A stretch of DNA of 64,000 bases from Leptoclinus maculatus (Eukaryota > Chordata > Actinopteri > Perciformes > Stichaeidae): the NCBI GenBank assembly GCA_032191485.1, contig JAVDOI010000016.1, forward strand, positions 6,420,270 through 6,484,269, in the 5' to 3' direction. Below, piece after piece: positions 1-13,042 of this stretch (position 1 is the stretch's first letter; every line of letters starts with the position of its first letter). The position numbers and the translations under genes are program-made. Under the pieces are notes generated by a model. It worked only from the letters and a program-made list of their open reading frames with translations, did no database searches and had not been told where the DNA came from.

Positions 1-3000
1 TGTTGTACAAACACACAGATATATAGCCTACAATGTTACATAGATAGATTCGGAGCTCGACTTCATGTTTACTCTGTTCATTCCTCCTCTTTCTGCCACA
101 GGTGCAGATCGCAGCAACTGCAGCTGTGCGCCTTGATGTCATGCTTAAAACATGCAATCCATATTCTCCCTTTTTTTAGTCTCAGTCTGAGCAGTAGAGT
201 AACTGTGGACCGTCAATTAATTCACTCTCCAGTGCGGGCCTTAAATAACACGGTGCAGATGGTCGAGAGCATCTTTGGATTTCCTGGTCACTTTAATCCC
301 TCCATCCCTTTCCAACACTTCCAGCAAATAGTTGCCTTTAATTGGAGCTTTCCACAAAGACAAAGAAAATCCCCGTTAGCAATGGATGAATCATTAATGC
401 CTACCTTCTATTCTGTAGCTGCTGTACCATGTGCACTGCGTGTGTGGTCCCACCAGGCCTGGGGGGCTCTTGGCCCTGTCCTGAGTGCATCTTTCCCTGT
501 GGTCATTTTGTCTCCAGCACAATGTAACTCCTGGGCATAAACCCAAACAATCCAAAGACCAACACCAGCCAACAGGGGACACCAACTGAAGCATATGCTT
601 TCAATGGCACCAGAGGGGATGGACGGCAGGAGGAGGAAGAGGCAAAGGAAACAGTCTTAAGTTACTGCTGTGAGGTTGTAAGTCAAAATCTGATTTAGAT
701 GAAGGCCTCCCTTTCTCCCAAATAAATAAAACAGCAAACACAAAGGCACTTATTCACTAAAGTCTACTGATGAATGCCCAAGTCAATGATGCAGTATATT
801 AATAAATTATTTAAAATTGCACGCATGATGTACTATACTGTATGCTGGTTTCCTGAACTTGCCATCTTGTTGTCATTTAATTAAAAGAGCTCAAAATCTG
901 CTGCATTGTTACAGCTTTAATCTGGCAAAAGGCTGTGTTTGCTAATTATAAGCGTATGCTTCGTTATGTTTATTATAGGTCACTGAGTAAATCACCTTCC
1001 TGTGCTTTTTCTCTGCACATTTCAAATAACAATTAAATTAGATGACTATGTTCCCCCTTTTTTATTATTACTCCAGTCCCTATAGCTTAAGAATCTGGTT
1101 GTACTAAATCAATACAGTCCTGGAAATGATTAAAATGTGCACACCATTAGGGTTTGCTACTATGATTTGCCTTTGTTTATAGACTGGCTGTTCGAGGATG
1201 ACAGTCAACACACACAACACACACACACACACACACACCTCTAATCTCTTCACTGTACAGCGGGTATTTGAGAGGATCAGTAGTGTGCGACTGCATATTT
1301 CTGCAGAGAGACATTATTTCTTCCCTCAATTCCTCCTGGCAGAGATCTGAGTGTTTGACCTTTTTAAAATGCAAAGCGATTCTTCTACTCCTGAGAGTGA
1401 ACGGGAGGCTCATGATTGTGCTACTAAATTTGAGGGACTTAATGCAGTAACTCACAGAGAGGGAGAGCTGTTCTGCACCTGCTGAAGTCTTGACTTGGGT
1501 ACTGGGATACAATAACAGCTCCAAGGGTTATGTTAATCTTTAAAGACGGGGTTATTCTTATGCTGCTCCACTCTTTACTTCATTTGAAGGAATATTTCAC
1601 TGCAACCTTGAATCAGTCTCTTGTGCGTAAATCACCTTTTTGCATAGCATTTCCTTTTACTTGGTCCTGAATGCGTACTATAACGCTGGGGTCTTTTGCT
1701 TTAGTCTTCGACATCACAATAAACTGTGAATATATTTAATCATTCAGTCCGAACATTCATACATTTTTATTCTAAGTAACCTTATATGTCATATCTCACT
1801 ATGGTTAACCCCGCTACCTCTCTGGAGTGACCTCTCTTATGATTTTAGATAAACATCACTACCAGAGTATTGTGATTATCAGCAGGTAATGTTAAATTGA
1901 GAATTAAAGAACTTATGACACCCACGACATATGGGGTATTGTAATGAGGAGCCCACTGGAGTGTAATTTACATTTGATAATGATGTCAGATTGATAAGAG
2001 TGTGCCATTGCACTGCATGTTCAGGACCTCCTCCACTAAGTGCACACACAGTGCAGCGGCAGAGCGTCTTTTGAGATGGCATAATATGATTCAAACAAAG
2101 CCACACAAAACCACTCTGGCCGCACTCACATCTAATTATATTCCACTACATTAAGGCCTCTGACACATTTCAGCCTTTAAAAGACACAAGGATTCCGTCA
2201 TTGGCTTATGCTTATGCCTCCAACAGAATGCAAATGAAGCAGATTTACCCCTTTGACCGGAGAATAAGTGGGAAAACAGTTAATTAGACCTGTTGTGAGG
2301 TTTGCTTCCTCCTACAGCAGGAAATAGAATACTGTGAATGGTTATGTGAGATGTTCAAGCCGTTTCCAAGGCTGAACTGCAGATAACGGATCTGAAAAGC
2401 AGGAAGTTCCCGAAAACAACAACAGTCTTTTTACTGTGACCACAGAAGATATCTACAGAATTTATCTGCTCCAGATAGAAGAACTATCAAGTATGAGAGA
2501 CAGTGTAGAGAAGCAGATTCTGTGGGGGGGGTGGTCGGGTTCCTGATCTGCAAATTAGATTTTTCCAATGCTGTGATGCTGAGGTTATGAAGGAGCAGCA
2601 GACTTGATGAAACTAAGAGGTGGAGCTTCATAAGTAGTGATGAAATACTTGGTAATACTATACAAACGTGTCAAGCCGAACTGAGCCACTGTTTGAGGGA
2701 AGAAGTGTGTTTCTGAGCAGAAGATAAGAAGTGTCCAATCATGTCACCTGAAGGTTGCCTCTGCATTGTTGCCTCTTACTCTAAATATACAACAAAACAC
2801 ACACGATCAGGAATCCCAAAAGCTGGTTCTGCTTGAAAAAGCACTTAGCAAATATCTAATTTGACATTCAAGGACTTAAATGAAACCAAATCAATCTTTT
2901 TCACTCTTATTTAGCACAATTGTGCTGTTAAATCGCAGCTACATCAGCTACACTTGCAAGCTGACACAGATTAAAAACAATTTTCTTCATATAATATATG

Positions 3001-3354
3001 CATGATGAATTCATCCATCCTTGTATAAAGTACTTTCTTGTTCCCTTGCGGGTGGGGTACTTCAACAGACTACTGTTAGTACGTCTTTGTTTACAACCAG
3101 CCTAATGTAATTATACCTCACCACCTACACACAAATTAGCATGCAAACTGTGTCGGAGGTTTGAGAAATACATGGAGGAGTGTGATGTAGTGCAAGGAGA
3201 GGTCTGATCTTCTGAGGCAGTGCTTCTGCAGCGCTGCTCCATGCCATGATGTCAGGTCCGCGGGCCTCACAGCTGCAACATGGGGAGCAGGACTGCAGCT
3301 AACAAGCTCCAAGTACTCCGTTTAAACACACTTGCACAGTGCAAAGACACAAAA

Positions 3355-3404
<50 letters not shown>

Positions 3405-4131
3405 CTTAGCTGGGCAGCTCTTATCTCCACTGAACAAACTCCTCGAGTGATGGAAATGTTCTCACGATGTTATCTTGTCCTCTGTGGAAATTAGATAGCC
3501 AGCCACCTTTATCACCACCCTCAGACTCTGGAGGGCCCCTGACCATTACTGGAACAAGGACCACTAGGCTGGACACTCACCAACTGGCTGCCTGAAAAAA
3601 ATAACTGCCAGAGAATTGTAAGTACTGCAAGTGGAATGACTGACAGGAGATTGGAAGGAGTCTTACAGTTGGGTAGTTTAACTCAGCTAAGGGAGTCAAC
3701 TCTAAGGCTGTTTTGGACTTTCACCGTTGGTATTTGCACAGGATGCTGAACCAGATGAAATGTTAAGCAGAAGGAAGAGTCCCACTGTGAGCCTTGACAC
3801 CTTATTAAAAAGAATATAAGAAGAGAGAGGACATATCTAAAGAAATCGGGGAAGCTAGACATTAATTATAATTGGCAAAAGAATAAACAGAGAAAGAAAT
3901 CTTTGAGATATGCGATTTAACCGAAACATCTCCATGGCAACTCTCTTTTCAAGTCACATCTCTAATGAATAGGTAATAGACAGAATGCAAAACACACAAC
4001 GTCATAGTGTCAGAACAGATGCCAAAACTGAAACGAGACGCACGAAAAAGAGGATTTTTGTTTGACAAAAAGTGATATTGCAGTGCGCACAACAGATTAT
4101 GTCAAAACAGCACAGCAGCCCTTTTTTGAAA

Positions 4132-4216
<85 letters not shown>

Positions 4217-5499
4217 CTGTTGCTGTCATTTTGACTGTCTGGCAAATCCACTTCTTGTTTTCAAAGCATTCTTTTTTTCTCTAACAGGTGCAAAACCTCT
4301 CAACTCAACACATCAAAGAGACACATGCACCTGCGAATAAATCACAGTGAATGGTAAGAATCCAGACTACGGCCTCCTAACACCAAAGAGGTAGGATTCA
4401 AAGTGTCTGATTTAATATTCATGAAGTGCAAGGCTTTGGTGGTTGAATGCTTGTTTACTGAGATGTGTCTTTTGTCCTTGGGACAAGGTTTGATATTCCA
4501 CCAAGCAGCTGTATTTACATATACTCGCGGTTTTGCATCTACATGATATACATATATATCGCCCAACGTGGCACATACTTTACACCTAACCACATACTGA
4601 CTAATGATTGACGCGCAATCTCAGCACGCTCGCCTATCCCCTCTGTGAAAGTATTAAAAACCCTTACTGCTGTTTTCCGACAGAGCTAATGAGAGTTTCT
4701 GATTATCAGGTGTCGGTGGCTCCTGTGCGGAGGAGTTGTGCGAGTTGCAGCAAGTCTCAAGCAAAGTGTCGTCTGCAAACTGCACCCACAGGGACAGAGG
4801 TGGCAGACGACCATGTCAAGAGAGGACAGAACGAACTGTCAAACACTTCTTTCCCTCTCGTCAACACTCTTCTTTTAGATGAATTAATAAGGTAAGATGT
4901 GACTATCAAAAATGTTAACGTCTACTTTAGGCTACTGTATGTTTCTGTTTCAGTGACATGGCAAAGGCAGTGTTGAAATAGTGCTGCGACCTTATTATTG
5001 TTTTTTTTAATCTGTGCACCTGTTGTTTTCTGTTTGATCAAAGGTACGGTCATTAAAAACACCCTCGCCCTGCAGCTCGGTGTCAGTCGTGCACCTGCAT
5101 CAAGGAATCCGTTTTTTTTGGCAGCAACGTGCGAGATAATCTCAAAGTGGAAACACAAAGGGGCAGCGGCTCCAAATGGATGTCTCACATCTTTTGTCTC
5201 TCGCTATTTATAAAAAAAAAAAAAAGCATGAGCTGTATGTCACCTTTTAAAAGTGAAACAAACTCCTACAAGGTTGGTGCCGTGTGCGGATCAGCTAATT
5301 AGCACAGCTGAAACAAAGCTTGTGAGGAAAAACCCATCTCCCTGATGGCTACTTAAAGACAGAAAGCAGCTGGTCAGAACGTACTCTGGAGAAAACATCA
5401 GCTCCTGGAGAAAGTGGTTGGGGATGCTCTTCACTTAAGTGCCTTTCTTTGAGCTGTGTTCTCTGTTATTCTCCCACGCTTTCTCCTCTCTGATAGGAG

Positions 5500-5531
<32 letters not shown>

Positions 5532-6759
5532 CCATCTCTTTCATCCCCACGGGTGAAACAAACCCATGAATTATGACTCAAATCAAGCCTAATTTATTTA
5601 ACATGCTTAAATTAATGTCTTCATGTTGATGTGCATTGTATAAAAATAGCTGGATTATTTTTCTAATTATTTCCCCCCCCGCATTTTCTCCAGAGCATGC
5701 ACATTACACAGGGGTTTTGGTTATTACATTTCTCACACAAATTGGTTATTGAACACCTCAGTGGATCAACAGGCCAACTGATAACTCATGCAGACCTGCT
5801 GCCCTCTGCTGGTGAAACTGTGAACTACTGCTCTGCAATGATCCACAGAGGATCATAAACGCCTATGATTAGGTTTTAGATACTTCCACAACAATTTCAT
5901 TGCTCCCCTTTTCTCACTTAAGAAAAAGTTCCATGACGGTGAAACTTGTAAAAAGTTGCTTCACGTACTTCATGTTAGTGTACTTTCATATGCACTCACG
6001 ACACGTGCTATTATTCATAACTTAGTGTGCTTAGTCCGCAGCTCCAGGCTGCATTGGCTGCAACTAGCATAACACACCCAAATCTCTGACTGAGCGATCT
6101 GTGGTCCAGTTGCATTATGGGTAGTGTAGGCACTCGGTTTTGGCAAAGAAGAAAAATGTGTTCCGATTCTGAAACAAAATGTCCATCGTAAGTCTGACAA
6201 TGTTGTAAAAGTGCAATGCTTCAAGTACCCTATTTAGCAATAATTCCAGATTTTTTAAGATTGCACGTTTATACTCATTTAAACACAGATTTCAGATATT
6301 AAAAATTCAGTTTACCAGTTTGTTATCGGGGTTCTCTCAGTTGCATTATGGGAAATATAAGATCCAGTGTTTTTGAAGCTAGACACACACTAGTGAAGAA
6401 AAGTCAGGATATCCTGGCCTTTGTTTTTGACCATTATTCTTTAATCTGTCTTTTCTGAGTCCTCGTAATAAAGAAAATTGTAAAGCCAAATCACTGGAGT
6501 GCCCCTTTAATTATTTAAACAACATAACTGAAAGAGTAATTTGAGTACAACAATGTTACATTTCAAGTATGCCTATAGATTAAGTACATTTAAATACAAT
6601 CAAAAACAACTTGATGTCTAAAAATAGCATTGTCAAGTGCACTTGAATATATAGTCAAGTATATGATAAGATGCACTAATGATATATTGTTAAGAGCATC
6701 AAATACTCCAGAGCTCTCAAAACAAGAGAACATGCTATCTCATGTTTCTAATTCAGTTC
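1..6759. other. Intergenic region, no gene recognised
   Basis: No exon chain with splice sites and no family-level protein similarity could be found on either strand. The region holds CA microsatellites (1208-1238, 3357-3402, 4137-4214, 5500-5526), homopolymer runs, and AT-rich stretches with homeodomain-like TAAT cores, for example around 190-400, 880-1000 and 1880-2300. One of these includes a perfect octamer ATGCAAAT at 2229-2236. In human the next gene beyond TEX36 is CTBP2, so this could be regulatory DNA of that locus. That is inference only. Confidence 0.5.
6000..6512. repeat. Possible dispersed fish repeat
   Basis: The phrase GTTGCATTATGGG occurs twice (about 6109 and 6339), and the segment ends in CACTGGAGTGCCCCTTTAA, which resembles the terminus of small non-autonomous DNA elements of fish. 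No matching left terminus was found, so the element type and borders are uncertain. Confidence 0.3.
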
Positions 6760-6765
6760 TTTATT
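6760..6765 (-). terminator. Polyadenylation signal of tex36
   Basis: AATAAA on the minus strand, about 80 nt downstream of the tex36 stop codon. Confidence 0.6.
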
Positions 6766-6845
6766 TGACAGCTGGACCTCCACAAAGTTCACAGGACCCC
6801 CTTCTATGCTGCGCCAACTCAGTGAGCCATCTACTGCTTGCTATC

Positions 6846-7793
6846 TTAGGGCTTGGATGGTGCGGAGCAGTTGGTAGCTGCTCGCGCTTGCATGGACTCT
6901 GAGTGGTTGGAGTCGAGTCGTCCAAACCACAAGAATGTCTCCCCTGCTTGCGACAAAGATGCCTCTGCAGACTTCTGCTTGTGGTTGCGGGGGAACCGCC
7001 TGTTGCTGGTTGGAACATTAACAGCCTGCTTCATCGTAAAGTCAGCCTGGTGGACTGTAATGTTCCTCCCAGTCCCTTCGGGGCTGCTGTAAGCTCCATC
7101 GTCGCACAAGCAGAAGAGGGTGTTTTGCTGACTGTGATCACCGAGACACTTCCTGAGCCCCACACCCTGAAGTATACCAACATGCAAAAGATATGGTTTC
7201 CTTTCACGGTGCATTACACATTTCATAACGGCCTGAATTTCTGTTTATACTCACATGACTGAAGACGGAGATGTTGTCTTTGAAGGCACGCTTGTTGTCA
7301 TGGTCGGAGAATGGATATTCTCTGGATTTCTGTTAAAGTGTTTTTGAAGACAGTGTCTAGTACGATACAACTGAATGCAGTGGAATGGGATAAAATGAGG
7401 AGGCAGGCTCTTTCTTTACAGAAGTGCAATGGAATCGTTCAAAGCCCTGGGCCATAGCAGTGAAAAACACAGTCATGCCAAATACTATTATCTACTGTAC
7501 GTACATACCTGCTGAGTTTTCCATTTAGGATAGCGCTCTATGTTCAAAGCCTGAGGCAATGATGATTGAACCTGAGTCAGCATGGCCCCAGTGCTTGTAC
7601 AAAGCTCCCGACTCCTGGTCTCATCTTCTGGTAATACTGGATGAGCAAACTGAGAAAAAAGATTAATGAAAAGCGTATTACACAGCCAGAATGTTTTGAT
7701 TCGTAATGATCTGATTATGTGTTGAAATGAATCATTTCTTACCCATTTGCCATCATTGCTCATTGAAGAATATCGCTTTCCACCTTTTACCAT
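6846..7793 (-). CDS. tex36: Testis-expressed protein 36 homologue, complete, 4 exons
   Basis: Coding exons in transcript order are 7793-7743, 7649-7509, 7329-7255 and 7166-6846. All joins are phase 0 with GT/AG borders, giving 195 residues (human TEX36 is 186). The N-terminus MVKGGKRYSSMSNDGKW parallels human MTKGRRFNPPSDKDGRW. The third exon carries the YPFSDHDNKRAFKDN block, matching the human FPFSVHDNRHSLEN block. The last exon has GVGLRK and a NRRFPRNHK stretch like human SFRRFPRCYK. The start ATG has A at -3 and G at +4. Human TEX36 is testis-expressed and its function is not established. It lies next to EDRF1 in human, as it nearly does here. The C-terminal third is more diverged from human than the first three exons. 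Confidence 0.85.
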
Positions 7794-7819
7794 TTTAATA
7801 GAGTTTGAGAGTAGTTTCA

Positions 7820-7840
7820 CACAGACACACACACACACGC
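7820..7840. repeat. Short CA repeat in the tex36 5' leader
   Basis: An interrupted (CA)n run lies about 30-50 bp upstream of the tex36 start codon. Confidence 0.6.
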
Positions 7841-8196
7841 ACTCTGTCCAACTGAACAACTACTGCAAACACACTGGTGACCATGGAAACATGCTGCTGC
7901 ATGCAAAACAACCTGAAATTTGATCACATTTTGCCATGGAGATGTGGAGCTGGAATTCTGGCAGTAAAAGAAAATCAAAAAAGAACTGTTCAATATTACA
8001 TTTAAACAAATTAAGAAATTAAATGTACAATATTAGATTTCCTGTCTTTTTTGTCTCTAAATATAAATCTGGAGATATTAGACAGAAAGCCTTTATTGAG
8101 GAGTTTTTTTTTTTCTAATTTTGATCCGTGTTTGAGATTTCAACCACGAAAGGCTTCTCTGATGGATGACAAAAACAAAATGAGCATATAAGTGAC

Positions 8197-8338
8197 TTTA
8201 TTATTTACAACACTGGATTTAGAAAAACAACAATACTTATATAAAATAACATATTCAAATGAGATAGTTTTTTTTCCATTTTGTTAGTTATTCAAAGTTA
8301 TTTTTCAAAATATGTTAAAAAGTACAAATTAATTTATT
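8197..8338 (-). terminator. Candidate polyadenylation signals of the atg16-like gene
   Basis: AATAAA hexamers on the minus strand at 8338-8333 and 8202-8197 lie about 570-710 nt downstream of the stop, before tex36 begins. The sequence alone does not show which is used. Confidence 0.35.
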
Positions 8339-8905
8339 GAATTATTTTCAAAAGCGGTGTTTGACTTAAGAAATAAAAATGATTCACATGATTTTCTTTA
8401 CAAATAAACATAGTTAAGAGTTGACAGAGGCACATAGTCACTAATACAAAGCCCTGACTGTACAACACCAGCTTCTGCAATTTAAATGATGTGAACTAGA
8501 TGAGCAGAAGTGGTTTATCACCTCAAAAGTGGAAGGATTTTAAAATACCTTCAGTGACAGAAGGTTAATCAGGACAAAGTCCAGATGTGATAAGATAGCT
8601 GGAGTGTAACTGACATTAGGGAAAGGGGGATTTATGTTAAAATTAGGCATTCTTAAGAAAGTCTAAATTAAACAATATATTTAGAGAACGGGGTGGATCT
8701 TTCAATACATCTTTAGGTTAATTAAGACAACATAAGAAACCAACACTTCTAGTTCTAAAGGGCCGCTCCGTTGTAATCTCTCTGGCCTCAGATATGGACA
8801 AATAGTTTTTCCAACTACATGCAAATGGAGAACAGAGAAATGTAAAGTGTACGGAGAGGTAACCTTTGTGCTGAGAACTGTCGCCTCCAGGATCCCATGG
8901 GAATA

Positions 8906-11900
8906 TTACACTTTCACCACCGCTGAGGCATGGCTGTGGTCTGAGCGCCCCTGGTGTATATCTGTTGTATTCTTGATCCCTGAGGACAAGATGAGCATGA
9001 AGAAAAATGTTGAATCACATGTTTTAGGTTATGTTTTATATTACCGTTGAATCCAGGGTCCAAACATATTTTTAAGTAAGTTCTGTAGTTCTGTATTTAC
9101 GTATTTTCTATTGGCCTGAAAGGACTACAATATAAATAGATCAAGTCTAAACATACTGGAATCACGCTGCAAAATACCAACCACGTTTACGTTTTTATGT
9201 CTTTCCATGTCTAACAGGAAGCACACAAATGCATAAAAACATGGCTGCGTCCTGAAGTAACATGCTTTCATAGTCTTTGTCCAACAAAGTGAAGGTACTG
9301 GATGTGGGTATACTATATACGAATATGAGGCACTTAATAGTCACTTGGGTGACTGGCTTTGAACGGACTTCTGGTATTATTCACAACAAGCCCACTGAGT
9401 TATTTCATGAAGGCTAAATGGGCACTCATCAGCGCCGTTAGTGCTTTGTTGATCACAGTAACATTGACCTCATCAACTCCACCCTCTTAATTAAGGAGGT
9501 CATAAGGATGCTCTTGATGAAGGCTCTAGGTGCCTCAGAGGGTCAGTGTGTGCAGCACTGAGGTGAACTAATGGTTGTAAATTGAGAGGCAAGCCATTTG
9601 ATTGCACCTACTACATTATGCATTCATATTTTGAAGAGAATGCTGATTCTTACTCTGAATGACTGATGTTGGCGTTTCTGTTTCACCACTCCAAGAGCTC
9701 GTCACTATGGGAACACACTCCTTCCTCATCTCTCTATGGAAGTGCTTCTTCTTCAGCTGTTTGGCCAAACGTTGCCATCTGAGGAAAAGCAGTAATCAGC
9801 GACAGCTTAAAATCTTCAAAAATGTGGTTATATGTTCTCATTCAAAGTGAGTAAATTGTTGTGTTTGAGCTTTTTTTTAAAGTCACAAGGAGATCCCATC
9901 ATCTTACCTTTCCTGTGTTTCGTTGTGTTTATTCAACCTGTCTGCCTCCTCGCTCTTCTCCTGCATACATCGCTGCAGAAGTTCTTCTTTCTCTCTCCAA
10001 GCCTGTGCCAACGCCTCATGTAGTCCTTTCTGCTCCGCACGCAGGGCTGCCAACTCTTTGGATTGACACTCAACGGTGAACTCGAACTCTGAAAGGGTCG
10101 CCTTCAGGGTGTTACTCCCTTTAGCCAGAGTAAGCGCCTCTTGACGGTAGCGGGACACACTGAAACAGACCAGTAATAATGACATAGTGGTTTACTGTAC
10201 CGTTGATCACCTCCGGGTATTGTCACTTCAAACGTTTAGATGTTGGATTTCGGGTCACAAGTTGATCCACTAGTACTGAAGAACACCAACTGGTTTAAGC
10301 TGATTTCTGCTTCTTCATCAAGGTGTTTCTGTTTATGAATTTTAACCTGTTGATTATCAAATAGAGCACTGGAACAACTATATCAAGTCTGTTGTTCCGT
10401 CACTATATGCTTTATAGTTATATATATATATATAGTTAACATTCTTTTATTTACTATGCAACACATACAGCGATTATGGGAAGGTATTCGTTGAAAATAA
10501 GTTTGCTAGACAGTTCACAAAATACTTGTAAAATCAGCATTTCTCCAACTTGCTCTATGATGTCTGGATATAATGTAAAGGAGGGAGACTGAATCGTATA
10601 TATTTCATATTTTTTTAAAAGCAACGCCCTCCCATCATAAAAAAAACTCCTTAATACCCCCTGATAATATATCAAGACAGTATATTTATGTCAAACAAAC
10701 AACAAAACATTGTCTTTTTTAAGAAAAAAGCTGTTAAACATTATATATCCCAAATAATTTCCATATAGTGCGTAAATGTGACCCAACAACCAATAGGACT
10801 GGCACCCAGTCTTCATTCTTCTCTTGTTATTATACTCAGTTTTGTATAAAGAAAGCAGGGAGAAAACATCGTGATGGGTGGAGTAAAAACCTGAAATTAC
10901 CGTGACTGCCAGTACTGCAGTTCAGCCTCTTTCAGGTATAGGACGGTGGTCAGGTCAGAGACAGTCTGAGACAGCTGGGGACGCAAAAAGCAAAAGGATG
11001 AATTGATTAAATGGTGGATAAAGTGAGGACCACACCAGTTCAAAGGTCATGCCTGCCCTGAAAACACCAGTCACCATTAATGCAAACTGCTTCTGCTAGT
11101 GAAGTGATAGCTGATAACTTCTTTCATACAGTTGGAGGCTGATGTTATGGTGTTTATCACTGCTTTCTCCACATTTCACCCACCTTTTCTTCAAGGTGTT
11201 CACTCTCTCTCAGTTGGAGTTGAAGCAGTCTGTTTCTCCCAACTTCAAATCCACCTCTTTCTAAACTGAAACAAACAGTGCAATGATTTAAAATTTAAAG
11301 GTTTTTTTTGCATCCTATGGAAGCCCATTCCTGCCAGCAAAAAATAAAAAAAGATCACAAAAAAATAAATAAAAAAAAGATCACTAAAAAAAATTAAATA
11401 AGATCACAAAAAAAAAAGAATGTAATTCACAAAAAAAAAGGTAAAGGTACCCTTGTGTGGGTGGAATTTTTTTTTTTGTGAATTACATTTTTTTTTTTTA
11501 AGTTACTATTTTTTTCTTTTTCTTTTTTTTAGTGATCTTATTTTTTTTTAGTGATCTTATTTTTTTTTTAGTGATCTTTTTTTTTTTTTTTTGCTGGCGG
11601 AAATGGATCCAGCATCCAGATCATCAGAAAGGTTTAAAAGTTAGTTTCGTGAAATTCTACTTTTCTGACCTCTTGGACTGAACATCATCCAAAAATTGTT
11701 TGCGAATTTCAAAACGTTCCTCCAACTGAGACACTAAAAGAAAACAGGCACATGTCCTCAGACTAAGACAGTGAGAACATCATCATTGCAAATGCTGAAA
11801 TAGAAAAATAATAATGAATCTTACAGCTTGTGAAGACGCCAATGTACGGGAGTTTCTCTGTTTGGTCTCTCTGCTGCAGACGAGCGCGCACGTGATTCTT

Positions 11901-11912
11901 CCAGCTTGCCAT
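8906..11912 (-). CDS. ATG16-family autophagy protein without WD40 domain, complete, 7 exons
   Basis: Coding exons are 11912-11825, 11733-11670, 11265-11184, 10974-10901, 10159-9908, 9778-9654 and 8979-8906. The frame is kept through every GT-AG join and ends at TAA, for 252 residues. Residues 4-16 (W-K-x-H-V-x3-L-x2-R-D) match the ATG5-binding helix of ATG16L1 (WKRHISEQLRRRD). A long coiled coil follows, and KSEEADRLNKHNET aligns with ATG16L1 KAQEANRLNAENEK. In the known family this protein joins ATG5-ATG12 as the scaffold that directs LC3/GABARAP lipidation to membranes. ATG16L1 and ATG16L2 continue into a seven-blade WD40 propeller of about 300 residues. Here a short tail (to SAVVKV) ends the protein, and no WD40 exon exists before tex36. 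The ATG at 11912 is the first in frame and has a strong context (ACAATGG). The family call is firm; orthology to a named gene is not, so no symbol is given. Confidence 0.8.
11324..11608. mobile_element. A/T-rich foldback hairpin element in an atg16-like intron
   Basis: Two arms are inverted copies. The left arm begins CATTCCTGCCAGCAAAAAA and contains repeated AGATCAC blocks. The right arm contains repeated GTGATCT blocks and ends TTTTTTGCTGGCGGAAATG. Both arms carry the GTAATTCAC / GTGAATTAC pair, and a loop of about 25 bp around GGTACCCTTGTG sits between them. It lies in the intron between exons 11670-11733 and 11184-11265. No coding capacity is visible. It is probably a non-autonomous foldback or MITE-type insertion. 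Confidence 0.65.
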
Positions 11913-12560
11913 TGTAATAAAAACGAATAGGTCACACGGTCCCAAAAAACGTCCTGAAGCGGCGGGTTTAATTAATGAGTCTTCCGCTGCCACTTAATTT
12001 AGGTCGAAGACAAAAACACGTACAGCCTACCCGTTAGCACAGGAATGAAATGCCTGAAGCAAAGTTTCACAGCTCCTCCCTGTTCAGTCAGTCAGCTGCT
12101 TCACACTCCCCTGCATTATATCGTCTGATATAACCATTAAGCTGTCCTCTATATCATATAATATAATATAATATAACTTTCAGAGAGAAATATTTTGAAC
12201 TTTTACTCTACATTTATTTAAATGCTGAAGGTACTGTTGACTTTGTAGGTTAATATTTTATAAAATCATAATATTTCATATGATCTACTTTTGTCCATTG
12301 GCCACTTTAAGACTTTAAGATGCATAATTGTTGTGCATTGTTGTGCTTGGTGTGTGTATTATATAAAAAGTGCCAAAGACAAATTTCCATTTTATGTAAA
12401 TCTAATGGACATTTTAGTAATCTGAATCTGTGCTGCTAAGGTAAGTCGTCTTTAAGTAAAACTATGAATGCATTTTGTTTTACATTCTCATTTGGTTACT
12501 TCTACATAAATAAAATACCTCAGTACTTCATCCACCACTGAATATACTATAGTATAATTA

Positions 12561-13042
12561 GCCAGATAGACCACGTGAATGTTAAGCCATCAAGATGATA
12601 TCATCTAATCATTATTACATATGTACATCGTTTAAAGCTGTATTTGATGTTGTAGCTAGCTTGTTGAGTGGGAGCTAACTGCTTTAACGCTATAAGCTGC
12701 TGGGTAGTGTAGTTCATAGTGGTGGAAGAAGTGGTCAGATAGTTAGCTATAAGCAGCAGTACCACAGTGTAAAAATAGCCTATTACAAGTCCTGCATTCA
12801 GACGTTTTATAGCTGACTACTATAAATTTATATTTTTTTAGAGATGAATTGCCATTTAACTGTAAACCAGCTTTTTACAGTTGCAGCTCTCTTTGGTGGA
12901 GGTCATTTTAAGAACCCGTGCTTATACACGTACTGTTGTAGGCTTTCCTAACCCTCAAAATGTAAATAATAAAGTACAGGTACTTAAAAATGCGTGAGTA
13001 AACATGGGCTACATATTTATTTTCCACCACCGTTCATAATAA
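12561..13042 (+). repeat. ~480 bp dispersed repeat, copy 1
   Basis: The segment starting GCCAGATAGACCACGTGAAT and ending at CCACCGTTCATAAT recurs at 29579-30059 in the same orientation. It differs by only two single-base changes and one short internal replacement (about 12803-12815). It contains a GGTGGAAGAAGTGGTCAG...AAGTCCTGCATTC core that resembles a repeat common in fish genomes. It lies in the head-to-head interval between the atg16-like gene and edrf1. Confidence 0.85.

Noticed and set aside
4002..4340. Open frames of poly-Thr-His or poly-Cys-Val
   Set aside because: They are translations of the CA microsatellite. The same applies at 26091-26306, 29032-29322, 35131-35690, 39867-40142 and 52804-53252.
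11913..11993. In-frame N-terminal extension of the atg16-like protein
   Set aside because: The upstream codon at 11993 is GTG, not ATG. The ATG at 11912 has a strong context and starts right before the family's conserved helix.
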